Shown: piece by piece, positions 40,562 to 49,216 of the stretch
Numbering within the stretch: the stretch's first letter is position 1
Layout: each line of letters begins with the position of its first letter
DNA from: Oscillospiraceae bacterium
GTDB taxonomy: Bacteria > Bacillota > Clostridia > Oscillospirales > Oscillospiraceae
Length of the DNA: 64,000 nucleotides
Assembly: GCA_021768185.1 (NCBI GenBank)
Contig: JAETNP010000001.1
Coordinates: forward strand, 124,001 to 188,000
Direction of reading: 5' to 3'
Translations under genes and position numbers: made by a program
Notes under the pieces: generated by a model
Database searches by the model: none
Seen by the model: only the letters and a program-made list of their open reading frames with translations
Told to the model about the DNA's origin: nothing

Positions 40562-41608
40562 ATGAAACGACTGCGCGTCCCTGCCCAGTACCTCCCGATT
40601 TTCTGCCGGGAGCTTCATCAGCTGGTCCGCACCGGCATTCCCCTTGCCGAGGGCCTGGCCATGCTGCGGGAGGACGAGACGGACCCGGATACCCGGTCCT
40701 GGCTGGAGGCGCTGTGCCGGTCAACAGAGGAGGGATTGCCTCTGGCTTCCGCATTGCGGGAGACAGGGGCTTTCCCTGCGTATATGACCGACATGGTGTC
40801 CCTGGCTGAGGAGACCGGCCGTCTGGAGGACGTCCTGCTCTCCCTCCAGCGCCACTATGACCGCCAGCTGCGGATGGCCGCGGATATCCGGGGCGCCGTG
40901 GCGGTGCCGGTGACCTTGTTCGCCGTGATGGTGGCGGTGGTCATTCTGCTGGTCACCCAGGTCCTGCCGGTCTTTGACCGGGTCTTTGCCCAGCTGGGCG
41001 TCCGCATGGGCGCGGTGGCTACGGGCATGATGAACGCCGGGGCCGTGCTGGCCAAGGCGGGCACCGGCATCGCCGTGGTGCTGGTGGCGATTGCCGCCGC
41101 CGCGCTGGTGATCGCTCTGGTTCCCGCCCTGCGGGAAAAATTTACCGGATGGTTCCGCCATTCCTTCGGCGGGCGGGGCATCCTGGGCCAGATGGCGGCG
41201 GCGCGGTTCGCCTCCTCCATGTCCATGGCGGTGGCCAGCGGACTGAGCATGGAGGAATCCGTGTCTCTGTCTGCCAAGCTCTGCGGCGGCGCGAAGGAGA
41301 TCGACGAGAAGACGGAGCAGTGCCGGAAGGAGATCGAGGCCGGCGGCAGCCCCGCCGACGCCCTGGCGGGCAGCGGCCTGTTCTCCGGCCGTGACTGCCG
41401 GCTGCTGAAGCTGGCGGAGCAGACCGGCTCCCTCCCGGACACCCTGGAGGACCTGGCCCAGCGCCAGGAGGAGGAGAGCCTGCGCCGGATCGACCGGACG
41501 GTGGGCGCTATTGAGCCTGCCATCGTGGTCATCACCAGCGCCCTGGCGGGCGTGATTCTGCTGAGCGTGATGCTGCCGCTGATGGGACTGCTGTCCACCA
41601 TCGGATAA
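40562..41608 (+). CDS. Type II secretion/type IV pilus inner-membrane platform protein (PilC/GspF)
   Basis: 348 residues with two GspF domains, each followed by membrane segments. FCRELHQLVRTGIPLAEGLAML and MVSLAEETGRLEDVL mark the first; FASSMSMAVASGLSMEESVSL and LLKLAEQTGSLPDTLEDLAQ the second. Hydrophobic segments are at about 125-145, 165-187 and 320-345. It forms the membrane base on which pilus ATPases act. Followed by four small pilin-like genes and a PilT-like ATPase. Confidence 0.93.
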   Translation: MKRLRVPAQYLPIFCRELHQLVRTGIPLAEGLAMLREDETDPDTRSWLEALCRSTEEGLPLASALRETGAFPAYMTDMVSLAEETGRLEDVLLSLQRHYDRQLRMAADIRGAVAVPVTLFAVMVAVVILLVTQVLPVFDRVFAQLGVRMGAVATGMMNAGAVLAKAGTGIAVVLVAIAAAALVIALVPALREKFTGWFRHSFGGRGILGQMAAARFASSMSMAVASGLSMEESVSLSAKLCGGAKEIDEKTEQCRKEIEAGGSPADALAGSGLFSGRDCRLLKLAEQTGSLPDTLEDLAQRQEEESLRRIDRTVGAIEPAIVVITSALAGVILLSVMLPLMGLLSTIG

Positions 41609-41618
41609 GGCGGTGCCC

Positions 41619-41954
41619 ATGAAGAAACGGAAGTACGCCAACCGTGGCGCATGGATTCCCCTGGTGCTGGGGCTGCTGCTGTTCGCGGCGGTGGCGGTGT
41701 GGATGATCCGGGGCGTCCAGGAGGCGGCTCAGGTGTCCGATCAGGAGGGCCTGCGGATGGCTCAGGAGGCGGTAGAGCGGGCGGTAGTCAGCTGCTTTTC
41801 TCTGGAGGGGGTCTACCCCGCCACCTACGAGGACCTGAAGGCCAAGAGCGGCCTGGCCATCGACGAGGAGAAATACATCGTTTTTTATGACATCTTCGCC
41901 TCCAACATCCGGCCTACCGTCACCGTTGTGGAAAGGCTGGTGGAGGAGTCATGA
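41619..41954 (+). CDS. Small pilin-like membrane protein
   Basis: 111 residues from ATG 41619, eight bases after AAGG. A short basic N-terminus (MKKRKYANRG) leads into one hydrophobic helix (AWIPLVLGLLLFAAVAVWMI). A ~75-residue extracytoplasmic part with CFSLEGVYPATYEDLKAKSG resembles the region after the helix of type IV pilins. The Glu at +5 of a prepilin site is absent, so processing by a prepilin peptidase is doubtful. It overlaps the next gene by 4 bp. Confidence 0.72.
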   Translation: MKKRKYANRGAWIPLVLGLLLFAAVAVWMIRGVQEAAQVSDQEGLRMAQEAVERAVVSCFSLEGVYPATYEDLKAKSGLAIDEEKYIVFYDIFASNIRPTVTVVERLVEES

Positions 41955-42424
41955 GGAGACAGAGCGGCGCGGGAACTCTGGCCGCCCTGGCATTGACGTG
42001 CGTATTCGGCGTGACATTGCTGCTGAGCCTTGCCGCCGGAGCGAGCGTCTACCGCCGGGTGGCGGACCGGGTGGAGGAGAGCAGTCAGGCCCGGGTCAGC
42101 CTCAGCTACGTCACCGCCCGGCTCCACGGCTACGATGAGCGTGGCATGGCGGAAGCCGGTACCTACGGGGACGGCGGAGCCATTTTCCTGTATGAGGATT
42201 GGGACGGGCTGACCTATGAGACGATTTTATATGTTTACGACGGCTATCTGATGGAGATGCTGTGTGAAAAGGGCTGGGAGCAGGACGCGGAATTCGGCGA
42301 GGTCATCTCCCCTGCTCAGGCGCTGGAGGTATCGGAGCCCGCGCCCGGCCTGCTGCATCTGGTTCTGACCGGCCCGGACGGGACGGTGCAGACCTCCAAC
42401 GTCTATATAAGGAGTGAGGGATGA
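41951..42424 (+). CDS. Pilin-cluster protein with N-terminal membrane helix
   Basis: 157 residues with one N-terminal hydrophobic helix (LAALALTCVFGVTLLLSLAAGASVYRRV) then a soluble domain (SYVTARLHGYDERGMAEAG). The context and size match the small DUF4860-like proteins of clostridial pilus clusters. It is coupled to both neighbours by 4 bp overlaps, so all four small proteins are probably made in similar amounts. The exact function is unknown. Confidence 0.72.
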   Translation: MRRQSGAGTLAALALTCVFGVTLLLSLAAGASVYRRVADRVEESSQARVSLSYVTARLHGYDERGMAEAGTYGDGGAIFLYEDWDGLTYETILYVYDGYLMEMLCEKGWEQDAEFGEVISPAQALEVSEPAPGLLHLVLTGPDGTVQTSNVYIRSEG

Positions 42425-42912
42425 GCATGGAACGAATCAAACCGACCCGTTCGGGCCTGTTCGCCATCGAGCTCCTGATCGCGGTGGGCGTGTTCTCTCT
42501 GTGTGCGGCCATCTGCGTAGGCTTATTTGTTCGTTCGGAGGTCATGAGCCAGGACAGCGCCGGCCTGAACCGGGCCGTAGCAGAGGCCAGGAGCGCCGCG
42601 GAGTGCTTCAAGGCCGCCGGCGGCGATCTGGAAAAGACGGCGGAGCTGACCGGCGGCGAGGTCCTGGACGGGGACGCCCTTTTTATCGAATTTGACGAAA
42701 ACTGGCAGAAGCTCCCCGCCGGTGGGCAGGGGACCTTTGAGCTGACCATCGTCCCGGAGCAGCTGCCGGCCGGCGGATTCCTGGACTATACCCGCGCTCT
42801 GCTGGAGGTCAAGCGCTACACGCGCGCCGAAGGTGAAACTACTGGGGAATCCGTCCTGCTGTGGGACATCGCGGCGCTATGGGATATTGAAGCATTGGAG
42901 GTGGCGCCATGA
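42421..42912 (+). CDS. Type IV prepilin-like protein
   Basis: 163 residues. The N-terminus RSGLFAIELLIAVGVFSLCAA is a prepilin signal: a Gly before a hydrophobic helix with Glu at +5, the site cut and methylated by prepilin peptidase. The C-terminal domain is beta-rich. It is a minor-pilin candidate. Start ATG 42421 overlaps the upstream gene by 4 bp; an ATG at 42427 is an alternative. Confidence 0.8.
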   Translation: MSMERIKPTRSGLFAIELLIAVGVFSLCAAICVGLFVRSEVMSQDSAGLNRAVAEARSAAECFKAAGGDLEKTAELTGGEVLDGDALFIEFDENWQKLPAGGQGTFELTIVPEQLPAGGFLDYTRALLEVKRYTRAEGETTGESVLLWDIAALWDIEALEVAP

Positions 42913-43307
42913 AGCGGGGCGGAGGCGTATCCGGGGCGGTGAGCCTTGTGATGATCTTCTGCGTGCTGTGCCTTGCAGTATTCGCGGTGCTGACTCTGGC
43001 TACTGCGGACCGGGAAGCGAAGCTGGCCGAGATGACCGCACAGAACGCCGCGGACTACTATGAAGCGGACCGCCGGGCGGTGGAAATTGTCGCCGCTCTG
43101 CAAAGAGGCAGCTCCGTTTCAGAGGATATAACCGTTACCTGGTCCGGCGACGTGGCTTCTTTCACCGTTCCCATCAGTGAAACGCAGTCCCTGGACGCGG
43201 CGGTGCGGTTGCAGGAGGGCAAGCCCTGTGAGATCCTCCGCTGGCGGACGGTATACACCGGCACATGGGAGCCGGAAGAATATCTCAATGTCTGGGACGG
43301 CACCTAG
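42909..43307 (+). CDS. Small membrane protein of the pilin cluster
   Basis: 132 residues with one hydrophobic helix (VSGAVSLVMIFCVLCLAVFAVLTLA) and a soluble remainder (ATADREAKLAEMTAQNAADYYEADRRAVEIVAAL, helical, then a beta-like end). It overlaps the upstream prepilin-like gene by 4 bp. Its stop codon abuts the two-hairpin repeat at 43307. No specific family was recognised. Confidence 0.7.
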   Translation: MKRGGGVSGAVSLVMIFCVLCLAVFAVLTLATADREAKLAEMTAQNAADYYEADRRAVEIVAALQRGSSVSEDITVTWSGDVASFTVPISETQSLDAAVRLQEGKPCEILRWRTVYTGTWEPEEYLNVWDGT

Positions 43308-43365
43308 GCGGCGCGTGCGCCGCCGGACCGGTCGTTGGGCGAAGCCCAATGACGGTCCCCAGGCC
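43307..43365 (+). repeat. Two-hairpin dispersed repeat, copy 2
   Basis: GGCGGCGCGTGCGCCGCC, then GGACCGGTCGTTGGG-CGAA-GCCCAATGACGGTCC. Compared with 27747-27813 the inner stem changes on both sides, preserving pairing. Confidence 0.75.
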
Positions 43366-43377
43366 CTTCAGTCCCCT

Positions 43378-43440
43378 GCAATTCTTAGTTTTCTGCACGG
43401 TTACGGCAGTATACTTCTTATCGGGGGAACAGTATACGAA
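43378..43440 (+). repeat. Dispersed intergenic repeat, copy 2 of 3
   Basis: CTGCAATTCTTAGTTTTCTGC then ACGGTTACGGCAGTATAC; matches the copy at 47594-47682 (-) over about 60 bp at roughly three quarters identity. Confidence 0.6.
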
Positions 43441-43459
43441 AAACAAAGGAGCACAGATC

Positions 43460-44521
43460 ATGGAAAACGTCCAGACATACTTACAGCAGGCGGTAGACCG
43501 GGGCGCCTCCGACCTGTTTATTGTCGCGGGCAAAGCGGTATCCATCAAGCTGGAGGGCGAGATCATCCCCCTCCAGGAGGAGCGGCTGATGCCGGAGGAT
43601 TCGGAGTCCCTGGTCCGGGACCTGTACGGCATGGCCCACCGGCCCATTGAGCGGTGCATGTCTATTGGGGACGACGACTTCTCCCTGTCTGTCACCGGCA
43701 TGGCCCGGTTCCGGGTGAACACCTACCGCCAGAGGGGTTCCATGGCGGCGGTGATCCGGGTGGTGAGCTTCGGCATCCCCAACTGGCAGGACATGGACAT
43801 CCCCGAGGAGGTCATGAAGATCGCCAAAATGACCCGGGGAATGGTGCTGGTCACCGGCCCCGCCGGCGGCGGAAAATCCACCACCCTGGCCTGCGTGGTG
43901 GACGCGGTGAACCGCACCCGGAACGCCCATATCATCACCATAGAGGACCCCATTGAATATCTCCACCGCAACGACAAGAGCATCATCAGCCAGCGGGAGC
44001 TGGCCATGGACACCTCCAGCTACGTCACCGCTCTGCGGGCCAGCCTCCGGCAGGCCCCGGACGTGATCCTCCTGGGGGAAATGCGGGACCTGGAGACCAT
44101 CCAGACCGCCATGACGGCGGCGGAGACCGGCCATCTGGTCATTTCCACCCTCCACACGGTAGGGGCGGTCAATACCATCGACCGGATCATCGACGTCTTC
44201 CCCCCTACTCAGCAGCAGCAGGTCCGCATTCAGCTGGCCCAGGTGCTGAAAACGGTCATCAGCCAGCAGCTGCTGCCCACCGTCAATGGTACGCTGGTGC
44301 CCGCCTTTGAGATCATGCACCTGAACAACGCCGTGCGCACCATGGTCCGGGACAGCCGGATTCACCAGATCGACTCGGTGATCCAGACCTCCGCGGCGGA
44401 GGGGATGATTGCCATGGACGAGTCCATTCTCCGCCTTTACAAGGCGGGCCGTATCACGGCGGAGACGGCGCTTCACTGCGCCATGAATCCGGACCAGCTG
44501 CAAAAGAAGCTGGGTAAATAA
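43460..44521 (+). CDS. PilT-like type IV pilus ATPase
   Basis: 353 residues from ATG 43460, eight bases after AAAGGAG. A PilT/VirB11-type secretion ATPase: N-terminal RGASDLFIVAGKAVSIKLEGEI, Walker A VTGPAGGGKSTTLA (Ala and Gly where GPTGSGKST is usual), Asp box ITIEDPIEYLH, Walker B LLGEMRDLETI and His box TGHLVISTLHT. PilT proteins power pilus retraction. No PilB extension ATPase or prepilin peptidase is present in the window. Confidence 0.92.
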   Translation: MENVQTYLQQAVDRGASDLFIVAGKAVSIKLEGEIIPLQEERLMPEDSESLVRDLYGMAHRPIERCMSIGDDDFSLSVTGMARFRVNTYRQRGSMAAVIRVVSFGIPNWQDMDIPEEVMKIAKMTRGMVLVTGPAGGGKSTTLACVVDAVNRTRNAHIITIEDPIEYLHRNDKSIISQRELAMDTSSYVTALRASLRQAPDVILLGEMRDLETIQTAMTAAETGHLVISTLHTVGAVNTIDRIIDVFPPTQQQQVRIQLAQVLKTVISQQLLPTVNGTLVPAFEIMHLNNAVRTMVRDSRIHQIDSVIQTSAAEGMIAMDESILRLYKAGRITAETALHCAMNPDQLQKKLGK

Positions 44522-44550
44522 AATTTTTGCCGGAATATCCCGCTTTCCTC

Positions 44551-44579
44551 TTGAAATTCCGGACAAGACATGGTATACT
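44551..44579 (+). promoter_or_regulatory. Promoter of secG
   Basis: TTGAAA (44551-44556), 17 bp spacer, TATACT (44574-44579) with TGG extended -10. Confidence 0.85.
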
Positions 44580-44645
44580 AGAGGAACTTGTGGAATGGAT
44601 TTTTGCGCGTTGGCGCTTCCATCAAATTCTTGGAGGTATGTTCCC

Positions 44646-44885
44646 ATGACCCTGTTTGTTACGATCCTGCAGCTGCTTTGCGGCCTGGTAGTCATCCTGG
44701 CGGTGCTGTTCCAGTCCGGTAAGAGCGCCGGCCTCAGCGGCGCCATCGGCGGCGTGGCCGACACCTTCATGAGCAAGGGCAAGGCCAAGACCTTTGACGC
44801 CAAGCTGGCCAAGGCAACCAAATGGATCGGCGCTGTGTTTATTGTTCTGACTCTGGTCCTGAACATCATGAGCGTCCGGGGGTAA
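44646..44885 (+). CDS. secG: Protein translocase subunit SecG
   Basis: 79 residues from ATG 44646 after TTGGAGG. Two membrane helices (FVTILQLLCGLVVILAVLFQ and WIGAVFIVLTLVLNIM) with the loop SGKSAGLSGAIGG...TFMSKGKAK, the SecG pattern. It assists SecYE in protein export; secY is in the ribosomal cluster of this window. Confidence 0.93.
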   Translation: MTLFVTILQLLCGLVVILAVLFQSGKSAGLSGAIGGVADTFMSKGKAKTFDAKLAKATKWIGAVFIVLTLVLNIMSVRG

Positions 44886-44892
44886 TTCCCCT

Positions 44893-44933
44893 CCGAAAAT
44901 CGCCCGCCTGCTGTGCAGGCGGGCGATTTTCGG
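44893..44933 (+). terminator. Terminator of secG
   Basis: 19 bp perfect stem CCGAAAATCGCCCGCCTGC / GCAGGCGGGCGATTTTCGG with loop TGT. Confidence 0.85.
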
Positions 44934-44971
44934 CTCTTGTGGCTGATACCGGGGGCGGATGTATCCAATTG

Positions 44972-46060
44972 CTACTGCGCCTCCAGCTCCGCCAGCCGGG
45001 CCAGCAGGGCTTGGAAATCCGTCCGCTCCCGCAGGGAGGCCAGTTCCTCGCTCTCCTCCAGGGCCGCCCGGATATACTTTGCCAGATAAGATGCGGACAT
45101 GCCGGAACTGCGCATGTTCAGTTTACCATAAAATGCGCTGTGCGGCAGATCCCCGCCGTCCATTCTTTCCCACTGTTTCAGCGACCGGTCCACATACGCA
45201 GTCAGGCCCTCCATAGCCTCGTCCGGCCTCTCCTGCCGCCGCAGGACCTCCGCCCGCAGCATGTGCAGGGATGCCGAAAGGCCGCCAAATTCCTCTGTAC
45301 GAAGAGTCTGCTCCGCCGCCAGCGCCATGTCCACACACTCCATAGCCCGTACCCAATCTTCCCGGCGGCAGGCCACATTGTGCATCCCTACCAGCGCCAG
45401 CGTCACATCCCTGCCTGCGGTCCACAGTTCCGTCTGGTACAGCTTCTCTGCCTCATCCAGCTCGCCCTTTCGCAGCAGGATATTGGCCCGCATGATCCGG
45501 ACATTCAGCTGCGCCTCCGGTTCCTCGTTCAGGAGCTCCAGCGCCTTGTCCAGTTCCTCCTGCATGATGTAGAGGTTCACCAACATACTCCGGGAATTGG
45601 CTGCCAGGAAAGGCTCTTTGCTTTTCCGGCTTTCCTCCAGCAGCTTGATGGCCCGCTCCATTTGCCGGTCGATCTCATCCGTATTGGAAAAGGCGGGCAT
45701 ATACATGATATACATCCCTGCCATAGCACATTTCAGCCGAAGGTCGTCCGGATACTCCCGCAGCAGCGCCTCGCAGGACTCCACCGCCTCCTCCAGCCGC
45801 TTCTCTTCAAAGAGCTTCCGCCGGTCCTCCAGCAGAGCGTTGATCTCCTCCTGTTCCAGCGCCGGCCGGAAATCCAGCAGGGCGTCCACCGTGGTCCCCA
45901 GCAGCCTGGCCAGCGGACACAGCAGGGACACATCCGGTATGGCTGCATTGGTCTCCCATTTGCTCACCGCCGCGCTGGTGACGCCCAGCGCGGCCGCCAT
46001 CTGCTCCTGTGTCAGATTTTTCTCCCGCCGCAGATGTTGGATTCGCTTTCCGATCTCCAT
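44972..46060 (-). CDS. XRE-family regulator with TPR-like C-terminal region
   Basis: 362 residues from ATG 46060. Residues 1-65 form an XRE helix-turn-helix (IQHLRREKNLTQEQMAAALGVTSAAVSKWETNAAIPDVSLL). The rest is all-helical with repeated pairs of helices (LDKALELLNEEPEAQLN; LDEAEKLYQTELWTAG; RAMECVDMALAAEQT), typical of TPR. Such proteins often sense peptides or stress. It has its own promoter and the neighbours give no clue to its targets. Confidence 0.85.
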   Translation of the reverse strand: MEIGKRIQHLRREKNLTQEQMAAALGVTSAAVSKWETNAAIPDVSLLCPLARLLGTTVDALLDFRPALEQEEINALLEDRRKLFEEKRLEEAVESCEALLREYPDDLRLKCAMAGMYIMYMPAFSNTDEIDRQMERAIKLLEESRKSKEPFLAANSRSMLVNLYIMQEELDKALELLNEEPEAQLNVRIMRANILLRKGELDEAEKLYQTELWTAGRDVTLALVGMHNVACRREDWVRAMECVDMALAAEQTLRTEEFGGLSASLHMLRAEVLRRQERPDEAMEGLTAYVDRSLKQWERMDGGDLPHSAFYGKLNMRSSGMSASYLAKYIRAALEESEELASLRERTDFQALLARLAELEAQ

Positions 46061-46117
46061 AGTCCTGTTCCTCGTTTTCCCAAGGGCGTCCCCCTGTTGT
46101 TTTCCGGGCCCAGTTCT

Positions 46118-46146
46118 ATGGTAGCACGCCGCGCCGTTTTTCGCAA
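46118..46146 (-). promoter_or_regulatory. Promoter of the XRE-TPR regulator
   Basis: Minus strand TTGCGA (46146-46141), 17 bp spacer, TACCAT (46123-46118) with TGC extended -10. Confidence 0.6.
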
Positions 46147-46150
46147 TGGA

Positions 46151-46200
46151 GGAGCGGTTGAATCTCGCTGTCAGTTTCTCAACTGCCATTCAACCGCTCC
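46151..46200 (-). terminator. Hairpin after the deacetylase gene
   Basis: GGAGCGGTTGAAT (46151-46163) pairs with ATTCAACCGCTCC (46188-46200), with an inner CAGTT/AACTG hairpin. It is a strong structure but no clear T tract follows on the minus strand. Confidence 0.6.
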
Positions 46201-46209
46201 TGCCTTTTC

Positions 46210-46998
46210 CTAATTCACTTCCCGTACCCGGTCCGGTCTGGCATACAGCGTCCCCGGCTGGGGCTCCACGCCTTGGATGCGGAACAGTTCCTCCACGGTC
46301 ACAAAGTCGTACCCCTCCTTCTGCAGCCGGTCAACGATTTCCAGCGCCGCGTCCACGCTGGTGGAGTAGAAGTCGTGGAGCAAAATGATATCCCCGGGCT
46401 GCACGGCATCCATCACGGCGGCAACCACCTTGTCCTTGTCCAGAAGCTTCCAATCCTGAGGGTCCACAGACCAGTAGATCATGGGCGTCTTGATGAGCTT
46501 AGCCCGCTCGCTCCCGATGAGCCCGTAGGGGGGCCGCAGCCAGAAGTCCCCCTCCCCTACCGCCTCCTTGAGGAGGGTCTCCGCCTTGTGGACCTCCTCC
46601 ACCACCGCATCTTTGTCCGCCTTCAGCAGCCGGACGTGGGAATAGGTGTGGTTGCCGATCTGATGTCCCTCCGCCTTCATCCGCTGGAGCAGAGCCTCGT
46701 TGCAGGGCACCTGCTCCCCGATAACAAAGAAGGTCGCCGCCGCTCCCCGCTCCAGCAGCCCGTCCAGCAGCCGCCCGGTGGTGTCCGCCCGAGGGCCGTC
46801 ATCGAAGGTCAGGGCTACATATTTCGGCTCCGCCAGCAGGTCCTCCCGGGTCTCTTCGTCCAGTTCCCCCAGGATCTCCACGGGGATCTCCGCCCTTCCG
46901 GAGGCATCGTAGGCAGCCAAGTCCGGCTCCATCGGCCCGGCGCAGGCGGACGCGGACAGCAGCGCCGCCGCAAGAAGCATACACATGATTTTTTTCAC
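46210..46998 (-). CDS. Polysaccharide deacetylase (NodB-type) lipoprotein
   Basis: 262 residues from GTG 46998, after GAGGG; the longer frame is rejected because residues from here form a signal peptide. The signal peptide ends LLAAALLSASACAGP with a lipobox Cys. NodB motifs: ALTFDDGPRADT (catalytic Asp and metal Asp), GNHTYSHVRL (metal His pair), FWLRPPYGLIG and DIILLHDF. This family de-N-acetylates peptidoglycan or other GlcNAc polymers. Confidence 0.94.
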   Translation of the reverse strand: MKKIMCMLLAAALLSASACAGPMEPDLAAYDASGRAEIPVEILGELDEETREDLLAEPKYVALTFDDGPRADTTGRLLDGLLERGAAATFFVIGEQVPCNEALLQRMKAEGHQIGNHTYSHVRLLKADKDAVVEEVHKAETLLKEAVGEGDFWLRPPYGLIGSERAKLIKTPMIYWSVDPQDWKLLDKDKVVAAVMDAVQPGDIILLHDFYSTSVDAALEIVDRLQKEGYDFVTVEELFRIQGVEPQPGTLYARPDRVREVN

Positions 46999-47097
46999 GA
47001 TTTTTCCCTCTTTTCCCGCATACTTTGGCATAGTATGCCCGGAAAAACGAGAAATACGCAAGAAGAAGAGGCTCGCAAAACAAGCCTCTCCCATTTT

Positions 47098-47484
47098 TTA
47101 CAGAAACAGCGAAATCCACGGAAGGATCCAGGAAATCAGCATTGCCACCGCAATGATAATAAACAGCGCTTTGATGAGCCACATGGCGTCCGGCTTCTTT
47201 TTCTGCTGCTGCGCAGCGGCAAGGTGGGGCGGCTGCCGGTTCTTCTTCCCTCCGTCCCAATCCATCCCCTTGGCCTGACGAACCCGCTTCTCCTTATGTA
47301 CCTCGCTGTGGACAAAAGACCCTGCATGGTTGGCTTCGTTCACGCCGTCCACTCGCCGGACGTTGCCCTGGGCATCCGTTGTCCAAGTCTTTACCGGCTG
47401 ATTAAAGGCGCCGCATTTGGGACAAAATTCGTCCCGGTCATAATCGTACCACTTACCGCATTCATCACACACAATACGCCGCAT
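47098..47484 (-). CDS. Zinc-ribbon membrane protein of unknown function
   Basis: 128 residues from ATG 47484 after AGGGAGGGAG; the longer frame passes through a repeat copy and is rejected. The N-terminus has a zinc ribbon CDECGKWYDYDRDEFCPKCG, a basic/Gln-rich middle (AAAQQQKKKP) and a C-terminal membrane helix (MWLIKALFIIIAVAMLISWILPWISLFL). It is tail-anchored in appearance. Unknown function. Confidence 0.78.
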   Translation of the reverse strand: MRRIVCDECGKWYDYDRDEFCPKCGAFNQPVKTWTTDAQGNVRRVDGVNEANHAGSFVHSEVHKEKRVRQAKGMDWDGGKKNRQPPHLAAAQQQKKKPDAMWLIKALFIIIAVAMLISWILPWISLFL

Positions 47485-47593
47485 ATGTCTCCCTCCCTTT
47501 TTCTGAAATGAGCTTAAGCGCCCAAACATATTCTCCCTTTTCAGTATACTACGCCGCCCACCGTTTGAAAAGCATTTTTTCCGCTCCAGGGCA

Positions 47594-47682
47594 AAAATCT
47601 CCCATACTGCTTCTCCGACGAAAAAATATACAACCGTCACCGGGCAGAAATTTAGGAACTGCAGCGACTTTATTCTCGAACT
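47594..47682 (-). repeat. Dispersed intergenic repeat, copy 3 of 3
   Basis: On the minus strand TTCGAG, then CTGCAGTTCCTAAATTTC, then TGCCCGGTGACGGTTGTAT. It begins right after the rplQ terminator. Confidence 0.6.
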
Positions 47683-47683
47683 T

Positions 47684-47733
47684 AAAAAAGCCCTTTCGTA
47701 TGTGTAGTACTTCCACACACGAAAGGGCTTTTT
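47684..47733 (-). terminator. Terminator of the ribosomal protein supercluster
   Basis: AAAAAAGCCCTTTCGTATGTGTAG pairs with CACACACGAAAGGGCTTTTT around ACTTC, 22 bp after rplQ; T-rich on the minus strand. Confidence 0.9.
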
Positions 47734-47754
47734 CCTGTATTTCGTCGGGCCGGC

Positions 47755-48096
47755 TTAGACCAGCTCGATCATTGCGGTCTCCGCCGCGTCGCCACGGCGC
47801 ACGCCGGTGCGGGTGATGCGGGTATAACCGCCGTTGCGCTCCGTATAGTTAGGCGCGATCTCCTTGAAGATCTTCTTGACGACATCCTCCCGGGTCACAA
47901 AGGCCATGGCCTGCCGGTAGGCAGCCAGGTCGCCCTTCTTCCCCAGGGTAATCATCTTTTCAGCCAGGGGCCGGATCTCCTTGCAGCGGGTGACGGTAGT
48001 CTCCATCTTCCCATTGTCCAGGAAATCGGTCACCTGCTGACGGAGCATCGCCTTACGCTGATCGGTAGTCTTACCGAGCTTACGAGTTCCGGGCAT
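47755..48096 (-). CDS. rplQ: 50S ribosomal protein L17
   Basis: 113 residues; lines the exit-tunnel side of the 50S subunit. [26 protein letters not shown] is the family start (GxRKLGR), and [23 protein letters not shown] its C-terminal end. Last gene of the cluster, 43 bp after rpoA, followed by a strong terminator. Confidence 0.97.
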   Translation of the reverse strand: MPGTRKLGKTTDQRKAMLRQQVTDFLDNGKMETTVTRCKEIRPLAEKMITLGKKGDLAAYRQAMAFVTREDVVKKIFKEIAPNYTERNGGYTRITRTGVRRGDAAETAMIELV

Positions 48097-48139
48097 TGTA
48101 GGTTTCCTCCTTCAAAAGGCGTATCGGTCAAAAATCGTA

Positions 48140-49090
48140 TTAGTTGCTTTCTTCGTCCGCCAGAGCCAGCCCCATCATGGACAGCTTGTTGATGACTTCC
48201 TCCAGAGACTTGCGTCCCAGGTTGCGGACCTTCATCATTTCGTCCTCGGTCTTGGAGATCAGATCCTCCACCGTGTTGATGTTGGCGCGCTTGAGGCAGT
48301 TGAAGCTGCGCACGCTGAGATCCAGCTCCTCGATGGTCAGCTCCAGCACCTTGTCCCGCTGGGTCTCCGCCTTCTCCACCACCGTGGACTTGGAGCCCAC
48401 CGTGTCGCTCAGGTCGGTAAACAGCGTGAAGTGGTCACAGAGGATCTTGGCGCCCAGGCTCACCGCGTCCCGGGCGGAAATGGTGGAATCCGTCCAGACC
48501 TCGATGGTCAGCTTGTCAAAGTCCGTCATGTTCCCCACGCGGGTGTTCTCCACCGTATAGTTCACCTTGTAAACAGGCGTATAGATGGAATCCACCGGGA
48601 TAACGCCGATAATGCTCTGCTGGGGCTTGTTCCGGTCGGCGGGGACGTAGCCCCGGCCATGGCTGAGGGTGATTTCCATGTTCAGCGTGGCTCCGCTGCC
48701 CAGAGTCGCGATGTGCAGCTCCGGGTTCAGGACCTCCACCTCACCGTCGCTCTTGATGTCGCCGGCCGTCACCTCGCAGGGACCCACAGCCTCAATAAAG
48801 ACCGTCTTGACGCCCTCGCTGTGCAGCTTGGTAATCAGCTGCTTGATGTTCAGCACGATCTCCGTCACGTCTTCCTTGACGCCGGGGATGGTGGTGAACT
48901 CATGCTGGACGCCGGCAATCTTGATGCTGGTGGCCGCGGTGCCGGGCAGGGACGAAAGCATAATGCGCCGCAGCGCGTTGCCGAGGGTGGTGCCATAGCC
49001 CCGCTCCAGGGGCTCTACCACATATTTTCCGTAAGAATCATCACCAGGGGTCTCGATGCACTCGATCTGGGGCTTCTCAATTTCAATCAT
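48140..49090 (-). CDS. rpoA: DNA-directed RNA polymerase alpha subunit
   Basis: 316 residues from ATG 49090 ([10 protein letters not shown]) after GGAGGGTACTGG; the upstream frame extension is rejected. N-terminal assembly domain with [28 protein letters not shown]-type motif (here [10 protein letters not shown]...[15 protein letters not shown]) and C-terminal domain with [39 protein letters not shown] that binds UP elements and activators. A 126 bp gap with a GAGCCG/CGGCTC hairpin separates it from rpsD. Confidence 0.98.
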   Translation of the reverse strand: MIEIEKPQIECIETPGDDSYGKYVVEPLERGYGTTLGNALRRIMLSSLPGTAATSIKIAGVQHEFTTIPGVKEDVTEIVLNIKQLITKLHSEGVKTVFIEAVGPCEVTAGDIKSDGEVEVLNPELHIATLGSGATLNMEITLSHGRGYVPADRNKPQQSIIGVIPVDSIYTPVYKVNYTVENTRVGNMTDFDKLTIEVWTDSTISARDAVSLGAKILCDHFTLFTDLSDTVGSKSTVVEKAETQRDKVLELTIEELDLSVRSFNCLKRANINTVEDLISKTEDEMMKVRNLGRKSLEEVINKLSMMGLALADEESN

Positions 49091-49216
49091 CCAGTACCCT
49101 CCTTCTTCTTGGCAGGCTCGAAAGGCCAGGCCTGCGCGAAATTCAGTTCCAAGGAAGAGCCGACGCCCCATCCGGGCGGAGCGGCTCCCCCTCTATCAAT
49201 CAAGGGTAGACTCCGA

